From Streptomyces sp. YIM 121038 (lineage in GTDB: Bacteria; Actinomycetota; Actinomycetes; Streptomycetales; Streptomycetaceae): 64,000 nt of DNA. The notes under the pieces were generated by a model that was not told where the DNA came from, ran no database searches, and saw nothing but the letters and a program-made list of their open reading frames with translations. The first letter of the stretch is position 1. Each line of letters begins with the position of its first letter. Where the stretch lies: the NCBI RefSeq assembly GCF_006088715.1, contig NZ_CP030771.1, positions 3,720,001 through 3,784,000 of the forward strand, in the 5' to 3' direction. Of this stretch, positions 40,724-51,078 are shown piece after piece. The position numbers were made by a program, and so were the translations under genes.

Positions 40724-41968
40724 TCAGGCCGGGGTGATCTCCACGGTCCAGCCGCCGGACCGGGTGCGGTCCGCGACCTCGATCCTGACCCCGGCGCCCG
40801 GCACCGTGAAGCTCTCCCCCGCGCGCACCGGCGCGTCCGCCAGCGGCGGATAGACCGACTCGCTCCAGCACGCCTCGGTGCGCGGGTGGGCGTCCACCAC
40901 CTCGACGGGGCCCCGGCCCGACGCCGTGTCGCTGTGGACCCGGTACACCAGGACGCCCTCGCTGCACGTCGCGCGGTCGTTGCCCGCGGGGCCCCGGGCC
41001 TCGACGGCGACGGCGCTGCCCCGGCCGGTGCGGACCACCGCCAGCTTGGTGCCGCCGACGCCGCCGCGGGCGGGCGCCGCCAGGGGTTCGAGGGTCAGCC
41101 GCCGGGGGCCGCCGCCCTGGACGCAGACCACCTGGCGCGGGTCGAGCCAGCCCAGCTTCCACTTGTGCCAGCCGAACAGGTCCGGGGCCAGGCCGAACTG
41201 GCTGCCCATGACGTCCCAGTCGCCGACGTGCGTGTCCCAGTCGCCCTCGCCGTCGGTCGGCCGGTGGTACAGGTCCGGCAGGTCGAAGACGTGGCCCGTC
41301 TCGTGCGCGAGGACGTTGCGGTCCGGTGGATGGCGCTCGAAGACCGTGACCATGCGCCGGATCGAGGCCCCGTCGGCACGCATCGGCCGGTCGAAGTTCA
41401 CGACCTTCGTCGCGTCCGAGTCCACGCCCGGCGCGTCCGGATCGGCCACGAAGTACACGATGTCGTACGCGGAGAAGTCCACGTGCGGATCGGCCGCCGC
41501 CAGCGCGTCCCGCAGATAGGAGGCGCGCCGCTGGGCGTTCCAGTCGCGCTCTATGGCGTACGCGGTGGACGCCTTGGGCATCGGGATCCACTCGGACTGG
41601 GGATGCGCGCGCAACCGGAACCGCCCGTACGAGGCACGCGCGAAGAAGTCGCTGGTCTCGGGGAAGTAGTCCGCGGCGAGCTCCGCCGGCGTCGTCACCG
41701 GTGGCGAGTCCGGGAACGACAGGAAGACCATGACGGCGTCCCGGCTCCGGGTGGGCCGCGGATAGGCGGCGTTCCAGGTGTCCAGGCCCTCCGAGTGGTG
41801 CGCGGCCGTGCGGCGGAGGGCGCACGGGCCCGCCGCGCCGTGGGCGATCGCGGGGCCCGCGACCAGGGACGTGGCGGCCACGGCGGTCAGGCAGGTGAAC
41901 AGCGTGGCCGTGGTGCGCAGCCGCTCCCCGCCACGGGTGAGCCGCCAAGGGGGGAGCTGACGCTCCAC
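40724..41968 (-). CDS. Secreted M6-type zinc metalloprotease
   Basis: A 414-residue exported protease. GTG 41968 follows GGAGG. The signal peptide has a basic start (VERQLPPWRLTRGGERLRTT) and a hydrophobic run ending GPAIAHG. The zinc site is LAHETGHVFDLPDLYH, and GDWDVMGSQFG resembles the Met-turn region of immune-inhibitor-A-like M6 peptidases. A C-terminal beta domain of about 130 residues (KLAVVRTGRGSAVAVEARGP) ends at TVEITPA. It probably degrades extracellular proteins. It is divergent from cdgA. Confidence 0.9.
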   Translation of the reverse strand: MERQLPPWRLTRGGERLRTTATLFTCLTAVAATSLVAGPAIAHGAAGPCALRRTAAHHSEGLDTWNAAYPRPTRSRDAVMVFLSFPDSPPVTTPAELAADYFPETSDFFARASYGRFRLRAHPQSEWIPMPKASTAYAIERDWNAQRRASYLRDALAAADPHVDFSAYDIVYFVADPDAPGVDSDATKVVNFDRPMRADGASIRRMVTVFERHPPDRNVLAHETGHVFDLPDLYHRPTDGEGDWDTHVGDWDVMGSQFGLAPDLFGWHKWKLGWLDPRQVVCVQGGGPRRLTLEPLAAPARGGVGGTKLAVVRTGRGSAVAVEARGPAGNDRATCSEGVLVYRVHSDTASGRGPVEVVDAHPRTEACWSESVYPPLADAPVRAGESFTVPGAGVRIEVADRTRSGGWTVEITPA

Positions 41969-42335
41969 GTCGACCTCCGGGTGCGGAATGCGGGACACCC
42001 CACCCACCCTGTGGTGATTTGTTGACCTTCGCCCAGTTTGTCTGACCTGACCGAGTGAACATGGTCGAGAAGGCGACACTCCCGGCGCTCACTCACCGTC
42101 ACAAGCGGTCGTCGCAGAAAGAAAGCGGGGCCGGGCCGAGCAGAAACGATCTGCCGCGGTCTCCGGGGCCGCTTCCGCGAGGTGCGGCGGCTGGAGGCGA
42201 TGCGGGCCACCCTCTATGATCGGCACACTTTCCGGGCCCCGTCGGCCGCACATGAGCGGTCGATCGCCTCCCCAGACCCGCCAGGAACAGGGGCCCCATC
42301 GACCTGCTCGATCGATCGCACTGCGGGAGCAAGCG
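41969..42335. other. Intergenic region between the protease gene and cdgA
   Basis: About 365 bases, AT-richer near 42000-42070, presumably with both promoters. No supported small gene. cdgA is a known BldD target in S. coelicolor, but I could not point to a convincing BldD box. Confidence 0.5.
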
Positions 42336-44189
42336 GTGAACGGAACGTCCGAAGGGCCGACTGCCACAGCGGTCACAGCACCGGGCCGTACCCGGCCTGC
42401 CGTCACAGAGCGTAATCAATGCGGTGTGGCCGGGCACTCCGTCCAGCACATCGCCGACTACCGCGCGGCCTTCGCCGCGGCCCCCCTCCCCCTCGCCGTC
42501 GTCGGCCGCGACGGGCTCGTCGTCTGCGCCAACGAGGCGTTCGCCGGGCTGCTCGGCGCGGACCACGCCGACCTGCCCGGCCGGGTCGCCGCCGACCTCG
42601 TGGACCTGGCGTCCGACGCCCGCGCCTGGCACGCGTACCACGAGGTGCTCCGCGGCCGCCAGGCCAAGCTGCGCTGTACGCGCCGGCTCAAACATCCCGA
42701 CGGGCACTCCCTGTGGACGCAGATCACCGTCTCGCCGCTGCCGGACGAGCGGCACGCGCCGGGCACCGTGCTGCTCGCCGTCGCCGACATCAGCGCCCGC
42801 CGCGACCTCCAGGCGCGCCTGCGCCACCTCCAGATGCACGACCCGGTGACCCGCCTCCCCAACCGCGCGCTGTTCTTCGAGCGGCTCGCGACCGCCCTGG
42901 AGGCGGGCGCGTACGACGACACGAGCACGGGCCGCGTCGGGCTGTGCTACCTGGACCTCGACGGGTTCAAGGCGGTCAACGACACCCTCGGCCACCGCGT
43001 CGGCGACCGGCTGCTCGCCGCCGTGGCCGAGCGCCTGACCGGCTGCGCCGACCGGGCCGCGTACGGCAGGACGTCCGCGCCGCTCGTGGCGCGGCTCGGC
43101 GGGGACGAGTTCGCGCTCCTCGTGGAGGACTCCACGGGCACCGACCAGCTCGCGGAGCTGGCCGACGCGACCCTGCGGGCGCTCCAGGAGCCCTTCGACC
43201 TGTCCGGGCAGCGCCTTTCCCTCTCGGCGTCCATCGGCGTCGTCGAGCGGCGCGCCGCCGGGACGACCACGACCGGCCTGATGCAGGCCGCCGACACCAC
43301 GCTGTACTGGGCGAAGACCGACGGCAAGGCCCGCTGGACGCTCTTCGACCCCGAGCGCAACGCGCACCGCATGACCCGGCAGGCCCTGGCCAGTTCGCTG
43401 CGGCCCGCCGTCGAGCGCGACGAGTTCGTGCTCGACTACCAGCCGCTCGTGGGCATGGAGGACGGCGGTCTGCGCGGCGTGGAGGCGCTGGTGCGGTGGG
43501 ATCATCCGCAGTTCGGTCTGCTCACGCCGAATCGGTTCATCGGACTTGCTGAAGAAGACGGGTCCATCGTGCAGCTGGGCCGCTGGGTGCTGCGCACGGC
43601 CTGCCTGCAGGCGCGCCGCTGGCAGCTCGAACACCCGGAGCGGGAGCCGGTGTTCGTGAGCGTGAACGTCGCCGTGCGGCAGGTGTGGGACTCCGACCTC
43701 GTCGCGGACGTCGCGGAGATCCTCGCCGAGACCGGGCTCGCGCCCGAGCTGCTCCAGCTGGAGCTCACCGAGTCCGCCGTCATGGGCTCCGCCGGGCGCC
43801 CGCTCCAGGCCCTCCAGGCGCTGAGCGACATGGGCGTGCGCATCGCGATCGACGACTTCGGCACGGGCTACTCCAACCTCGCCTATCTGAGCCGCCTGCC
43901 CGTCTCCGTGCTCAAGCTGGACGGGTCCTTCGTCCGGGGCTTCCAGTACGAGGAGGGCGAGGGTCACGTCAACCCCGCCGACGAGGTGATCGTCGAGGCC
44001 CTGGTGCGCCTCGCCCACCAGCTCGGGCTCACCGTCACCGCCGAGTGCGTGGAGACCTCGGGGCAGGCGGAGCGGCTGCGCAGGATCGGCTGCGACACCG
44101 GGCAGGGCTGGCTGTACTCCCGGGCCGTGGCCGCCGAGCGGATTTCCAAGATCCTTACGGCGGAGGGGCTTGCTGCCGCCGGGGCGTGA
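42336..44189 (+). CDS. cdgA: c-di-GMP signalling protein CdgA-like (PAS-GGDEF-EAL)
   Basis: A 617-residue protein. GTG 42336 follows GGGAG; an ATG at 42216 in frame is less likely. A PAS domain (AAPLPLAVVGRDGLVVCANE, residues about 40-160) precedes a GGDEF domain with intact GGDEF at 255-259, and an EAL domain with EAL at 383-385 and DDFGTGYSNLAYL. Both cyclase and phosphodiesterase motifs look complete, so either activity is possible. c-di-GMP controls BldD and sporulation. Name given by domain order and by position relative to adpA. A hairpin follows. Confidence 0.92.
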   Translation: MNGTSEGPTATAVTAPGRTRPAVTERNQCGVAGHSVQHIADYRAAFAAAPLPLAVVGRDGLVVCANEAFAGLLGADHADLPGRVAADLVDLASDARAWHAYHEVLRGRQAKLRCTRRLKHPDGHSLWTQITVSPLPDERHAPGTVLLAVADISARRDLQARLRHLQMHDPVTRLPNRALFFERLATALEAGAYDDTSTGRVGLCYLDLDGFKAVNDTLGHRVGDRLLAAVAERLTGCADRAAYGRTSAPLVARLGGDEFALLVEDSTGTDQLAELADATLRALQEPFDLSGQRLSLSASIGVVERRAAGTTTTGLMQAADTTLYWAKTDGKARWTLFDPERNAHRMTRQALASSLRPAVERDEFVLDYQPLVGMEDGGLRGVEALVRWDHPQFGLLTPNRFIGLAEEDGSIVQLGRWVLRTACLQARRWQLEHPEREPVFVSVNVAVRQVWDSDLVADVAEILAETGLAPELLQLELTESAVMGSAGRPLQALQALSDMGVRIAIDDFGTGYSNLAYLSRLPVSVLKLDGSFVRGFQYEEGEGHVNPADEVIVEALVRLAHQLGLTVTAECVETSGQAERLRRIGCDTGQGWLYSRAVAAERISKILTAEGLAAAGA

Positions 44190-44221
44190 CGCCTCGGGCG
44201 CCGTGTGCGGGGGCCCTGTGC

Positions 44222-44259
44222 GGGGTGCCGCCCCCACCCCCGTGAAGGGGCGGCACCCC
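44222..44259 (+). terminator. Terminator after cdgA
   Basis: GGGGTGCCGCCCC and GGGGCGGCACCCC form a perfect 13-bp stem around a 12-base loop. Confidence 0.85.
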
Positions 44260-44293
44260 CGCTTCGCCGGGACGCGCCGCGCTGGACCGTCCT

Positions 44294-44366
44294 TCGTCTG
44301 CGAGTTCGTCGTGGCTGGGCGCGCCCGCGCGGCGGAGCCGCATATCAGCACAGCCCCGCGCCCCTA
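44294..44366. repeat. Second dispersed repeat family (GTGGCTG...CCCCGCGCCCCT), copy 1
   Basis: TCGTCTGCGAGTTCGTCGTG, then GCTGGGCGCGCC, ending CACAGCCCCGCGCCCCTAG. Its ends match the sequence at 56255-56317. Such sequences are common between Streptomyces genes; this is from memory. Confidence 0.6.
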
Positions 44367-44377
44367 GGGGGCCTTCC

Positions 44378-45496
<1,119 letters not shown>

Positions 45497-45564
45497 TGGG
45501 GCCTCCTGCGGTCCGCCTCGTCCGTCCGTACGGAGGGCGGTAACAGGAGGGGGGCTCCGTTTAT

Positions 45565-45790
45565 TCCCGGGCCCTGCCGGGGGCTTCCCCAATCCCGCCC
45601 CTTCCCGAAACTGGGGCTCCGCCCCAGACCCCGCTCCTCAAACGCCGGAGAGGCTGAAAGATCTGCCGCAACCGGCGACAGATCCAGCCCGTCCGGCGTT
45701 TGAGGACGAGGCGCGGAGCGCCGACAAACGGGGGTCCGAGGGGGCGCAGCCCCCTTGTTCGGGAAGGGGCGGGATCGGGGCGCACCGCGA
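45565..45790. repeat. Dispersed GC-rich inverted-repeat element, full copy
   Basis: Left arm 45565-45661 (CCCGCCCCTTCCCGAAACTG, CTCAAACGCCGGAGAGGCTG) and inverted right arm 45685-45790 (CAGCCCGTCCGGCGTTTGAG, GCAGCCCCCTTGTTCGGGAA, GGGGCGGG). The arms are separated by about 23 bases. It fills the gap between the LLM oxidoreductase and the racemase-like gene. Confidence 0.9.
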
Positions 45791-45793
45791 GGC

Positions 45794-46534
45794 CTAGGAC
45801 CCCGTTGCCTGGACCAAGGGCTCCTTCGTGAAGAGCGTCCCCAGGGTCGGGGCGTTGACGCGGCGGGAGGCCAGGCGGAGGGCCTCCCAGACGGTGACCT
45901 GGTTGGCGGTGAGGACGGGCTTGCCGAGGGCGGCCTCCAGGTCGGGGAGGTGCGCGGCGGTGTGCAGGGCCGTGTCGGGCAGGAGGACGGCCTGCGCGTC
46001 GGGGTGGTCGCCCGCGCGGGCGAGCGCGAGGACCTCGTCCCGCCCCCACGTGCCGACCTCGGCCGCCGTGACGATGCCACTGGACCGCAGGGACACCACG
46101 TCCACCCCGGCCGCCTTGAGGAACGCGGCGAAGTACCCGGCGACGTCCTCGGGATACGTGGCCGCGACGGCGACCCGCCCCGCCCCCAGCTCCCGTACCG
46201 CGTGCGCGAACGCGAAGGACGTGGAGGACGCGGGCAGCCCCGCCGCCCTGGCCAGGCCCCGCACCTGGTCGTGCGCGCCCTCCCAGCCGAGGACGAAGCT
46301 CCCGCTGGTGCACGCCCACACCACGGCCTCCGCGCCGGTGAGGCGCAGCTCCTCGACCCCGGCGGCGAGCCGCGCGGGCGACCCCATCTCCACGAGCGCG
46401 TCGACGCGGTGGGCGTCCTCGCCGATGTCGGTGTGCACGACCTGGAGGCGGATGTCGGAGCCGAGGAGCTGCTCGACGCGGGGGTAGTCGTCCTCGGCGG
46501 AGTGCCCCGGGTAGAGGAATCCGAGTGCGGTCAA
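45794..46534 (-). CDS. Asp/Glu racemase-fold protein (maleate isomerase / arylmalonate decarboxylase family), downstream copy
   Basis: A 246-residue protein starting at TTG 46534, supported by AAGGAGG eight bases upstream. The two cysteine-bearing motifs of the family are not both kept: AVVWACTSGSFVLGW near residue 71 has one, while the second reads AVLLPDTALHTAAHLPDLEA with no cysteine. LTANQVTVWEALR matches the paralogue upstream. The TTG overlaps that paralogue's stop, so the two are coupled. Likely an isomerase, racemase or decarboxylase of a C4 or aryl acid; with one cysteine it may act differently from its neighbour. Confidence 0.85.
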   Translation of the reverse strand: MTALGFLYPGHSAEDDYPRVEQLLGSDIRLQVVHTDIGEDAHRVDALVEMGSPARLAAGVEELRLTGAEAVVWACTSGSFVLGWEGAHDQVRGLARAAGLPASSTSFAFAHAVRELGAGRVAVAATYPEDVAGYFAAFLKAAGVDVVSLRSSGIVTAAEVGTWGRDEVLALARAGDHPDAQAVLLPDTALHTAAHLPDLEAALGKPVLTANQVTVWEALRLASRRVNAPTLGTLFTKEPLVQATGS

Positions 46535-47544
46535 GTCCAGCCTCCTTCAGGGGTGGGGCCCGTGGCTCCGGGCCCCGCGGGCGGTTCCGGCAGGGCCTCC
46601 GGGGGCGCCGCGGGGGCGGCCGGCCCGGGGGCGGGCGGCTCGGTCACCGCCGGTTCCGCCACCCCGCCCGGCCGTGGCTCGACCACGGCGGGTCCCGCCA
46701 TCCCGGGCGCCGGCGGTTCGGTCACCGCACGCTCCGCGATGCCGCCCGCCGGGGACCCGAGCGCCGGGTCCAGGGGGGCGAGGGTCGCCGCGCCCGGCCG
46801 CGCGCCCGCGTCGATCAGCGCTTGGTAAGGCCCTACCGCACGCGTACCCAGTCGTCGCAGGGCCGACCACATCGTCACCTGGTTCGCCGAGAGGACCGGC
46901 ACCCGCAGCTCCGCTTCCAGCTGCGGGATGACGTCGTACGTGGGCAGGTTCGTACAGCTGATGAACAGCGCGTCCACCGGCCGCAGGACGGCGCGGCGCG
47001 CCATGTCCGCGACGTCGCGGTAGGGCACCTTCCAGATGTGCCGGGTGAGTCCGAGGTAGGCGCGGCCCACGACCGAGACGCCCGCCTCGCCCAGATACTC
47101 CTCCAGGGCCTGCGTCACCGACCAGGTGTACGGCGTGACGAGGGCGATGCGGCGCGCGTCCAGCTCGGCGAGGGCCTCCAGGAGGGCGCCGGAGGTGGTC
47201 ACCGCGGCCACCTCGCCCTCGCGCGTCATGGCCTCGCACATCGCCCGCTCGCCCGCCACGCCGCCGACGAAGCTGCCGGACGTGCAGGCGTACGCGAGGA
47301 CTTCGGGCTCGGCGGCGGTCAGCGCCCGGACCGCCTCGGCGAGCGTCTCGTGCTCGCTGACCAGGCGCGCGAGGTCGAGGCTGACCTCGACGGGCACATA
47401 CGGCGTGCGCGTGAGGTGCAGGGAGACGTCGTCGGGGACCCAGCGCCACAGCTCGCGGTCCAGGGCGAAGTCGAAGGGGGCGACGACACCGACACCGCGC
47501 TGCGGGTGCGGTCCGCCGGCCAGGGAGAACGACGTGACGTCCAT
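46531..47544 (-). CDS. Asp/Glu racemase-fold protein (maleate isomerase / EutA-like), upstream copy with Pro-rich tail
   Basis: A 337-residue protein. The catalytic fold covers residues 1-245, with both cysteine motifs present: LAYACTSGSFVGGVAG and ALFISCTNLPTYDVIPQLEA. LSANQVTMWSALRRLGTRAV ends the domain. The last about 85 residues are a low-complexity Pro/Ala/Glu tail with the imperfect repeat ERAVTEPPAPG / EPAVTEPPAPG. Such a tail is not usual in this family. EutA-type members occur beside Ehu transporters in ectoine users, and an Ehu-like transporter lies 3.5 kb away, but eutBCDE are absent. Confidence 0.83.
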   Translation of the reverse strand: MDVTSFSLAGGPHPQRGVGVVAPFDFALDRELWRWVPDDVSLHLTRTPYVPVEVSLDLARLVSEHETLAEAVRALTAAEPEVLAYACTSGSFVGGVAGERAMCEAMTREGEVAAVTTSGALLEALAELDARRIALVTPYTWSVTQALEEYLGEAGVSVVGRAYLGLTRHIWKVPYRDVADMARRAVLRPVDALFISCTNLPTYDVIPQLEAELRVPVLSANQVTMWSALRRLGTRAVGPYQALIDAGARPGAATLAPLDPALGSPAGGIAERAVTEPPAPGMAGPAVVEPRPGGVAEPAVTEPPAPGPAAPAAPPEALPEPPAGPGATGPTPEGGWT

Positions 47545-47973
47545 GAGCAGGCCCTACGTTCGTGCGTGCGTGCAGTGACAGGGCCGGCCGGGGGCCGGAA
47601 GTGGTGCGGTACCGGCGACGCGCCGGGACGTCGGGACGGGGGGCGTGTGCGGCGTGCACACGGTGGCGGGAGCGGGTGCGCCGAACGTACTCGCCGCCGC
47701 CGTCACGGGAGTGCAGTGCCTCTGTTGACGAAGGTAGGTTCGGGTGCCAGCGTGGTCAATCCGCACATCTCAGACAGTCGAAGACGCCGGCTCGCGCGGC
47801 GTCGCGGGCGCCGTCCGGCCCGTCGTCCGAGCCGTCCGTCCGCGCGCGGTCCGGGCGCTCCGTGCGGACCGTGCGGGCCGTGGCCCGGGCGCTCGGAGAC
47901 ACGTGCCGCACACCTCCAGTCCAGCACGCACTTCCAGGGAAGCGGGCTCTCGTTGCGAAACGGATTCTCCACC
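47545..47973. other. Intergenic region between divergent racemase-like and dehydrogenase genes
   Basis: About 430 bases without a supported gene. It holds a GTGCGTGCGTGC run (47561) and many CCGTCCG-type words around 47810-47890. It should contain divergent promoters for the catabolic cluster; no clear operator palindrome was found. Confidence 0.5.
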
Positions 47974-48960
47974 GTGTCCGAAAGAACCGGGTCCGGGGGC
48001 GCCGGGGCGCCCCCCACCGTCCTGGTCCTCGACGCCCCGGCGCCCGCGCCGCCGCCGCGGCTCGGCGCGCTGACCGGCCGGGCCCGCGTCCGGCACACCG
48101 ACGCGGACGGCCTCGCCGGGGAACTGCCGGGCGCCGACGTGCTGTTGGTGTGGGACTTCCTGTCCGACGCGGTGCGCCGCGCCTGGCCTGGCGAGGGGCC
48201 GCGGCCGCGCTGGGTGCACACCGCGAGCGCGGGTGTCGACCGGCTGATGTGTCCCGAACTCGTCGCCTCCGACACCGTGGTGACCAATGCCCGGGGCGTC
48301 TTCGACCAGCCGATCGCCGAGTACGTCGCGGCGCTCGTGCTCGCGCTGGCCAAGGACCTGCCGCGCACGCTCGCCCTCCAGGGCGAGCGGACGTGGCTGC
48401 ACCGCGAGAGCCAGCGGGTGGCGGGCACGCGCGCGTGCGTGGTGGGTTCGGGCCCGATCGGCCGGGCGATCGTGCGCGCGCTCAAGGCGATCGGCGTCAC
48501 CACGGTCCTGGTCGGCCGCACCCCGCGGACCGGTGTGCACGGCCCCGCCGACCTCGACCGGCTGCTCGCCCGCGCCGACTGGGTGGTGTGCGCGGCGCCG
48601 CTCACCGAGGACACCCGCGGCATGTTCGACGAGCGCCGCTTCGGCGTGATGCAGCCCTCGGCGCGGTTCATCAACGTGGGCCGGGGCCCGTTGGTCGTGG
48701 AGGACGACCTGGTGGCCGCGCTGTCGAAGCGGTGGATCGCGGGCGCGGCCCTGGACGTCTTCGAGCACGAGCCGCTGGCGCCGGACAGCCCGCTGTGGAC
48801 GGCTCCCGGGCTGCTGGTGTCCCCGCACATGAGCGGCGACACCGTGGGCTGGCGCGACGAACTCGGCGCGCAGTTCGTGGCGTTGTACGGCCGGTGGGAG
48901 GCGGGGCGGCCGCTGCCGAACGTCGTCGACAAGGAACGCGGATACGTTCCGGGGCACTGA
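47974..48960 (+). CDS. D-2-hydroxyacid dehydrogenase family protein
   Basis: A protein of about 328 residues starting at GTG 47974 (VSERTGSGG); an in-frame TTG at 47953 is possible. The NAD-binding site is ACVVGSGPIGRAIVRALKAI; the catalytic arginine, glutamate and histidine are in RFINVGRGPLVVEDDL, GAALDVFEHEPLAPDSPLW and VSPHMSGDT. WVHTASAGVDRL and FDQPIAEYVAALVLALAKDL are substrate-side motifs. It would interconvert a 2-keto acid and a D-2-hydroxy acid. An amidase gene follows 84 bases later, suggesting one transcript. Confidence 0.9.
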   Translation: MSERTGSGGAGAPPTVLVLDAPAPAPPPRLGALTGRARVRHTDADGLAGELPGADVLLVWDFLSDAVRRAWPGEGPRPRWVHTASAGVDRLMCPELVASDTVVTNARGVFDQPIAEYVAALVLALAKDLPRTLALQGERTWLHRESQRVAGTRACVVGSGPIGRAIVRALKAIGVTTVLVGRTPRTGVHGPADLDRLLARADWVVCAAPLTEDTRGMFDERRFGVMQPSARFINVGRGPLVVEDDLVAALSKRWIAGAALDVFEHEPLAPDSPLWTAPGLLVSPHMSGDTVGWRDELGAQFVALYGRWEAGRPLPNVVDKERGYVPGH

Positions 48961-49044
48961 CCGCGGGCGCGAGTGGGCAGGGATCACGCGTCCCCCGAGT
49001 TCCCCCGGCGCCGTCCCCCCGTCGGGCCTCTTCCAGGAGCGTGC

Positions 49045-50451
49045 ATGACTGAGCTCGCCGAACTGACCGCCGTACAACTCGTCGATGGCTACCGCAAGGG
49101 CGAGTTCAGCCCCGTCGACGCGACGCGCGCGGTGCTGCGCAGGGCCGAGGAGATCCAGCCCTCGGTGAACGCGTTCGTCCGGACCGACGCGGAGGCGGCG
49201 CTCGCGGGGGCGCGGGAGAGCGCGGAGCGCTGGCGCGCGGGCGAGCCGCTCGGGCTCGTGGACGGGGTGCCGGTCACGGTCAAGGACATCCTGCTCCAGC
49301 GCGGCGCGCCCACGCTGCGCGGCTCCCGGTGCGTCGGCGAGGAGGGCCCGTGGGACGAGGACGCGCCGTCCGTGGCGCGGCTGCGCGAGCAGGGCGCGGT
49401 GTTCGTCGGCAAGACGACCACGCCCGAGTTCGGCTGGAAGGGCGTCACGGACAGCCCCCGGCACGGCATCACCCGCAATCCGTACGACACCACGCGCACC
49501 GCGGGCGGCTCCAGCGGCGGCAGCGCGGCGGCCGTGGCTCTCGGCGCGGGGCCGCTGTCGCTCGGCACGGACGGCGGCGGCTCGGTGCGGATCCCCGGCG
49601 CGTTCTGCGGGATCTTCGCGCTCAAGCCGACGTACGGGAGGGTGCCGTTGTTCCCCCCGTCCTCGTTCGGGACGCTCTCGCACGTGGGGCCGATGACGCG
49701 GGACGCGGCGGACGCGGCGCTGCTCATGGACGTGATCGGGCTTCCCGACGCCCGGGACTGGTCCTGTCTGGGCCCGCGCGGGGGCACCTTCCGGGAGGCG
49801 CTGCGCGGCGGGGTGCGGGGGCTGCGGGTGGCGTACTCGCCGACGCTCGGCGGGCAGGTCGCGGTGCGGCCCGCGGTGGCGGCGGCCGTGCGCGCGGGCG
49901 TGGAGGCCCTCGCCTCGCTCGGCGCGTACGTCGAGGAGACCGACCCCGACTTCGCCGACCCGGTGGAGGCCTTCCACACGCTGTGGTTCAGCGGGGCGGC
50001 CCGGGTCGTGCAGCAGCTGCCGCCCGCGCGCCGGGAGTTGCTCGACCCGGCGCTGCGGGAGGTGTGCGGGCAGGGCGCGCGGTTCAGCGCCCTCGACTAC
50101 CTCGCGGCGGTGGACGTCCGGATGGAGCTGGGGCGGCGCATGGGCCGCTTCCACGAGACGTACGACCTGCTGGTCACGCCGACGCTGCCGGTCACGGCCT
50201 TCGCGGCGGGCGTCGAGGTGCCGCCGCGCAGCGGGGCGCGGCGGTGGACGGGGTGGACCCCGTTCACCTACCCCTTCAACCTCACCCAGCAGCCCGCGGC
50301 GACGGTGCCGTGCGGGGTGGACGGGGACGGCCTGCCCGTGGGGATGCAGCTGGTCGGGGCGCGGTTCGCCGACGACGTGGTGCTGCGGGCCGCCCACGCG
50401 CTGTACGAGGCCGGGGCGGCGGCGATCCCGCGCCCCGGGCCGGTGGCCTAG
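49045..50451 (+). CDS. Amidase (amidase-signature family)
   Basis: A 468-residue AS-family hydrolase. ATG 49045 follows AGGAG. The Ser-cisSer-Lys triad is visible: Lys in DGVPVTVKDILLQRG (near residue 79) and the serines in TAGGSSGGSAAAVALGAGPL with GTDGGGSVRIPGAFCG. The C-terminus FNLTQQPAATVPCGVDGDGL and GMQLVGARFADDVVLRAAHA is normal for the family. It releases ammonia from an amide; the substrate may come from the neighbouring importer. Its stop shares the palindrome CTAG with the stop of the convergent DUF3830 gene. Confidence 0.94.
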   Translation: MTELAELTAVQLVDGYRKGEFSPVDATRAVLRRAEEIQPSVNAFVRTDAEAALAGARESAERWRAGEPLGLVDGVPVTVKDILLQRGAPTLRGSRCVGEEGPWDEDAPSVARLREQGAVFVGKTTTPEFGWKGVTDSPRHGITRNPYDTTRTAGGSSGGSAAAVALGAGPLSLGTDGGGSVRIPGAFCGIFALKPTYGRVPLFPPSSFGTLSHVGPMTRDAADAALLMDVIGLPDARDWSCLGPRGGTFREALRGGVRGLRVAYSPTLGGQVAVRPAVAAAVRAGVEALASLGAYVEETDPDFADPVEAFHTLWFSGAARVVQQLPPARRELLDPALREVCGQGARFSALDYLAAVDVRMELGRRMGRFHETYDLLVTPTLPVTAFAAGVEVPPRSGARRWTGWTPFTYPFNLTQQPAATVPCGVDGDGLPVGMQLVGARFADDVVLRAAHALYEAGAAAIPRPGPVA

Positions 50452-50957
50452 CCGCCCGTGTCCGAGGGGCGCCGCCGGAAGCTCAGGGTCTCCCCCTGGG
50501 CTCCGGTGCGCCACAGGTCGTTGCAGGCCTCGGCCAGCGCCGCGAGGCCGTCCACGACCTCGCCCCAGACGATGGCGGGGACCCAGCCGACGTCGCCGTT
50601 GACCAGCAGGTTGTTGCGCTCGTAGAAGAGGGCGAGGTCGACGACCGTGCCGCTCGGGGGCGGGGTGTCGTAGCCGTGCGACGCCGTGCCCAGTTCGGTG
50701 CCGGCGAAGGTGAAGTAGCACAGGTCGCCCGGGATGGGCGTGATGGTGGGGTTCTCCAGCGGGGGCTCTTCGGGGGCGAAGGGCGGGAAGAGGGCGTAGA
50801 TCTCGTTGCGGGCGTACTTCGCGTGGTACACCTCGCCGCTGAGCGGCAGCGCGTCCCACACGGCCGCGCAGGTCACCGGAGCCTTGTCGTCGAGGAGCCG
50901 CGCCGTGGCCCGGACACCGCGCTTGGCCAGGGCGACTTCGATGTAGCGGTCTGCCAT
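50448..50957 (-). CDS. DUF3830 family protein (cyclophilin-like fold)
   Basis: A 169-residue protein starting MADRYIEVALAKRGVRATAR. YHAKYARNEIYALFPPFAPE, ITPIPGDLCYFTFAG and LALFYERNNLLVNGDVGWVP are typical of DUF3830, a small beta-barrel family with no settled reaction, often found beside amidase and ABC-transport genes. It converges on the amidase, with the stops overlapping by four bases, and is divergent from the ehu operon. Confidence 0.85.
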   Translation of the reverse strand: MADRYIEVALAKRGVRATARLLDDKAPVTCAAVWDALPLSGEVYHAKYARNEIYALFPPFAPEEPPLENPTITPIPGDLCYFTFAGTELGTASHGYDTPPPSGTVVDLALFYERNNLLVNGDVGWVPAIVWGEVVDGLAALAEACNDLWRTGAQGETLSFRRRPSDTGG

Positions 50958-51078
50958 GCGCCCCATGGTCCTCCCGGGGGCGCGGCCCGCGTCAAGAGGA
51001 CGTCCGCCGGGCCCCGGGATCCCGGCGGGGCCTGAATTGATCCGCATATCTCGCGTCGGGTCGGGTAGCCGCGCGCCC

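Noticed and set aside
41969..42335. BldD box upstream of cdgA
   Set aside because: TCACTCACCGTCAC and an AGTGA word are present but do not form a convincing spaced palindrome.
47554..47766. A 70-codon leftward frame in the gap before the dehydrogenase gene
   Set aside because: No ribosome site, no similarity pattern and unusual codon use; the region is better seen as divergent promoters.
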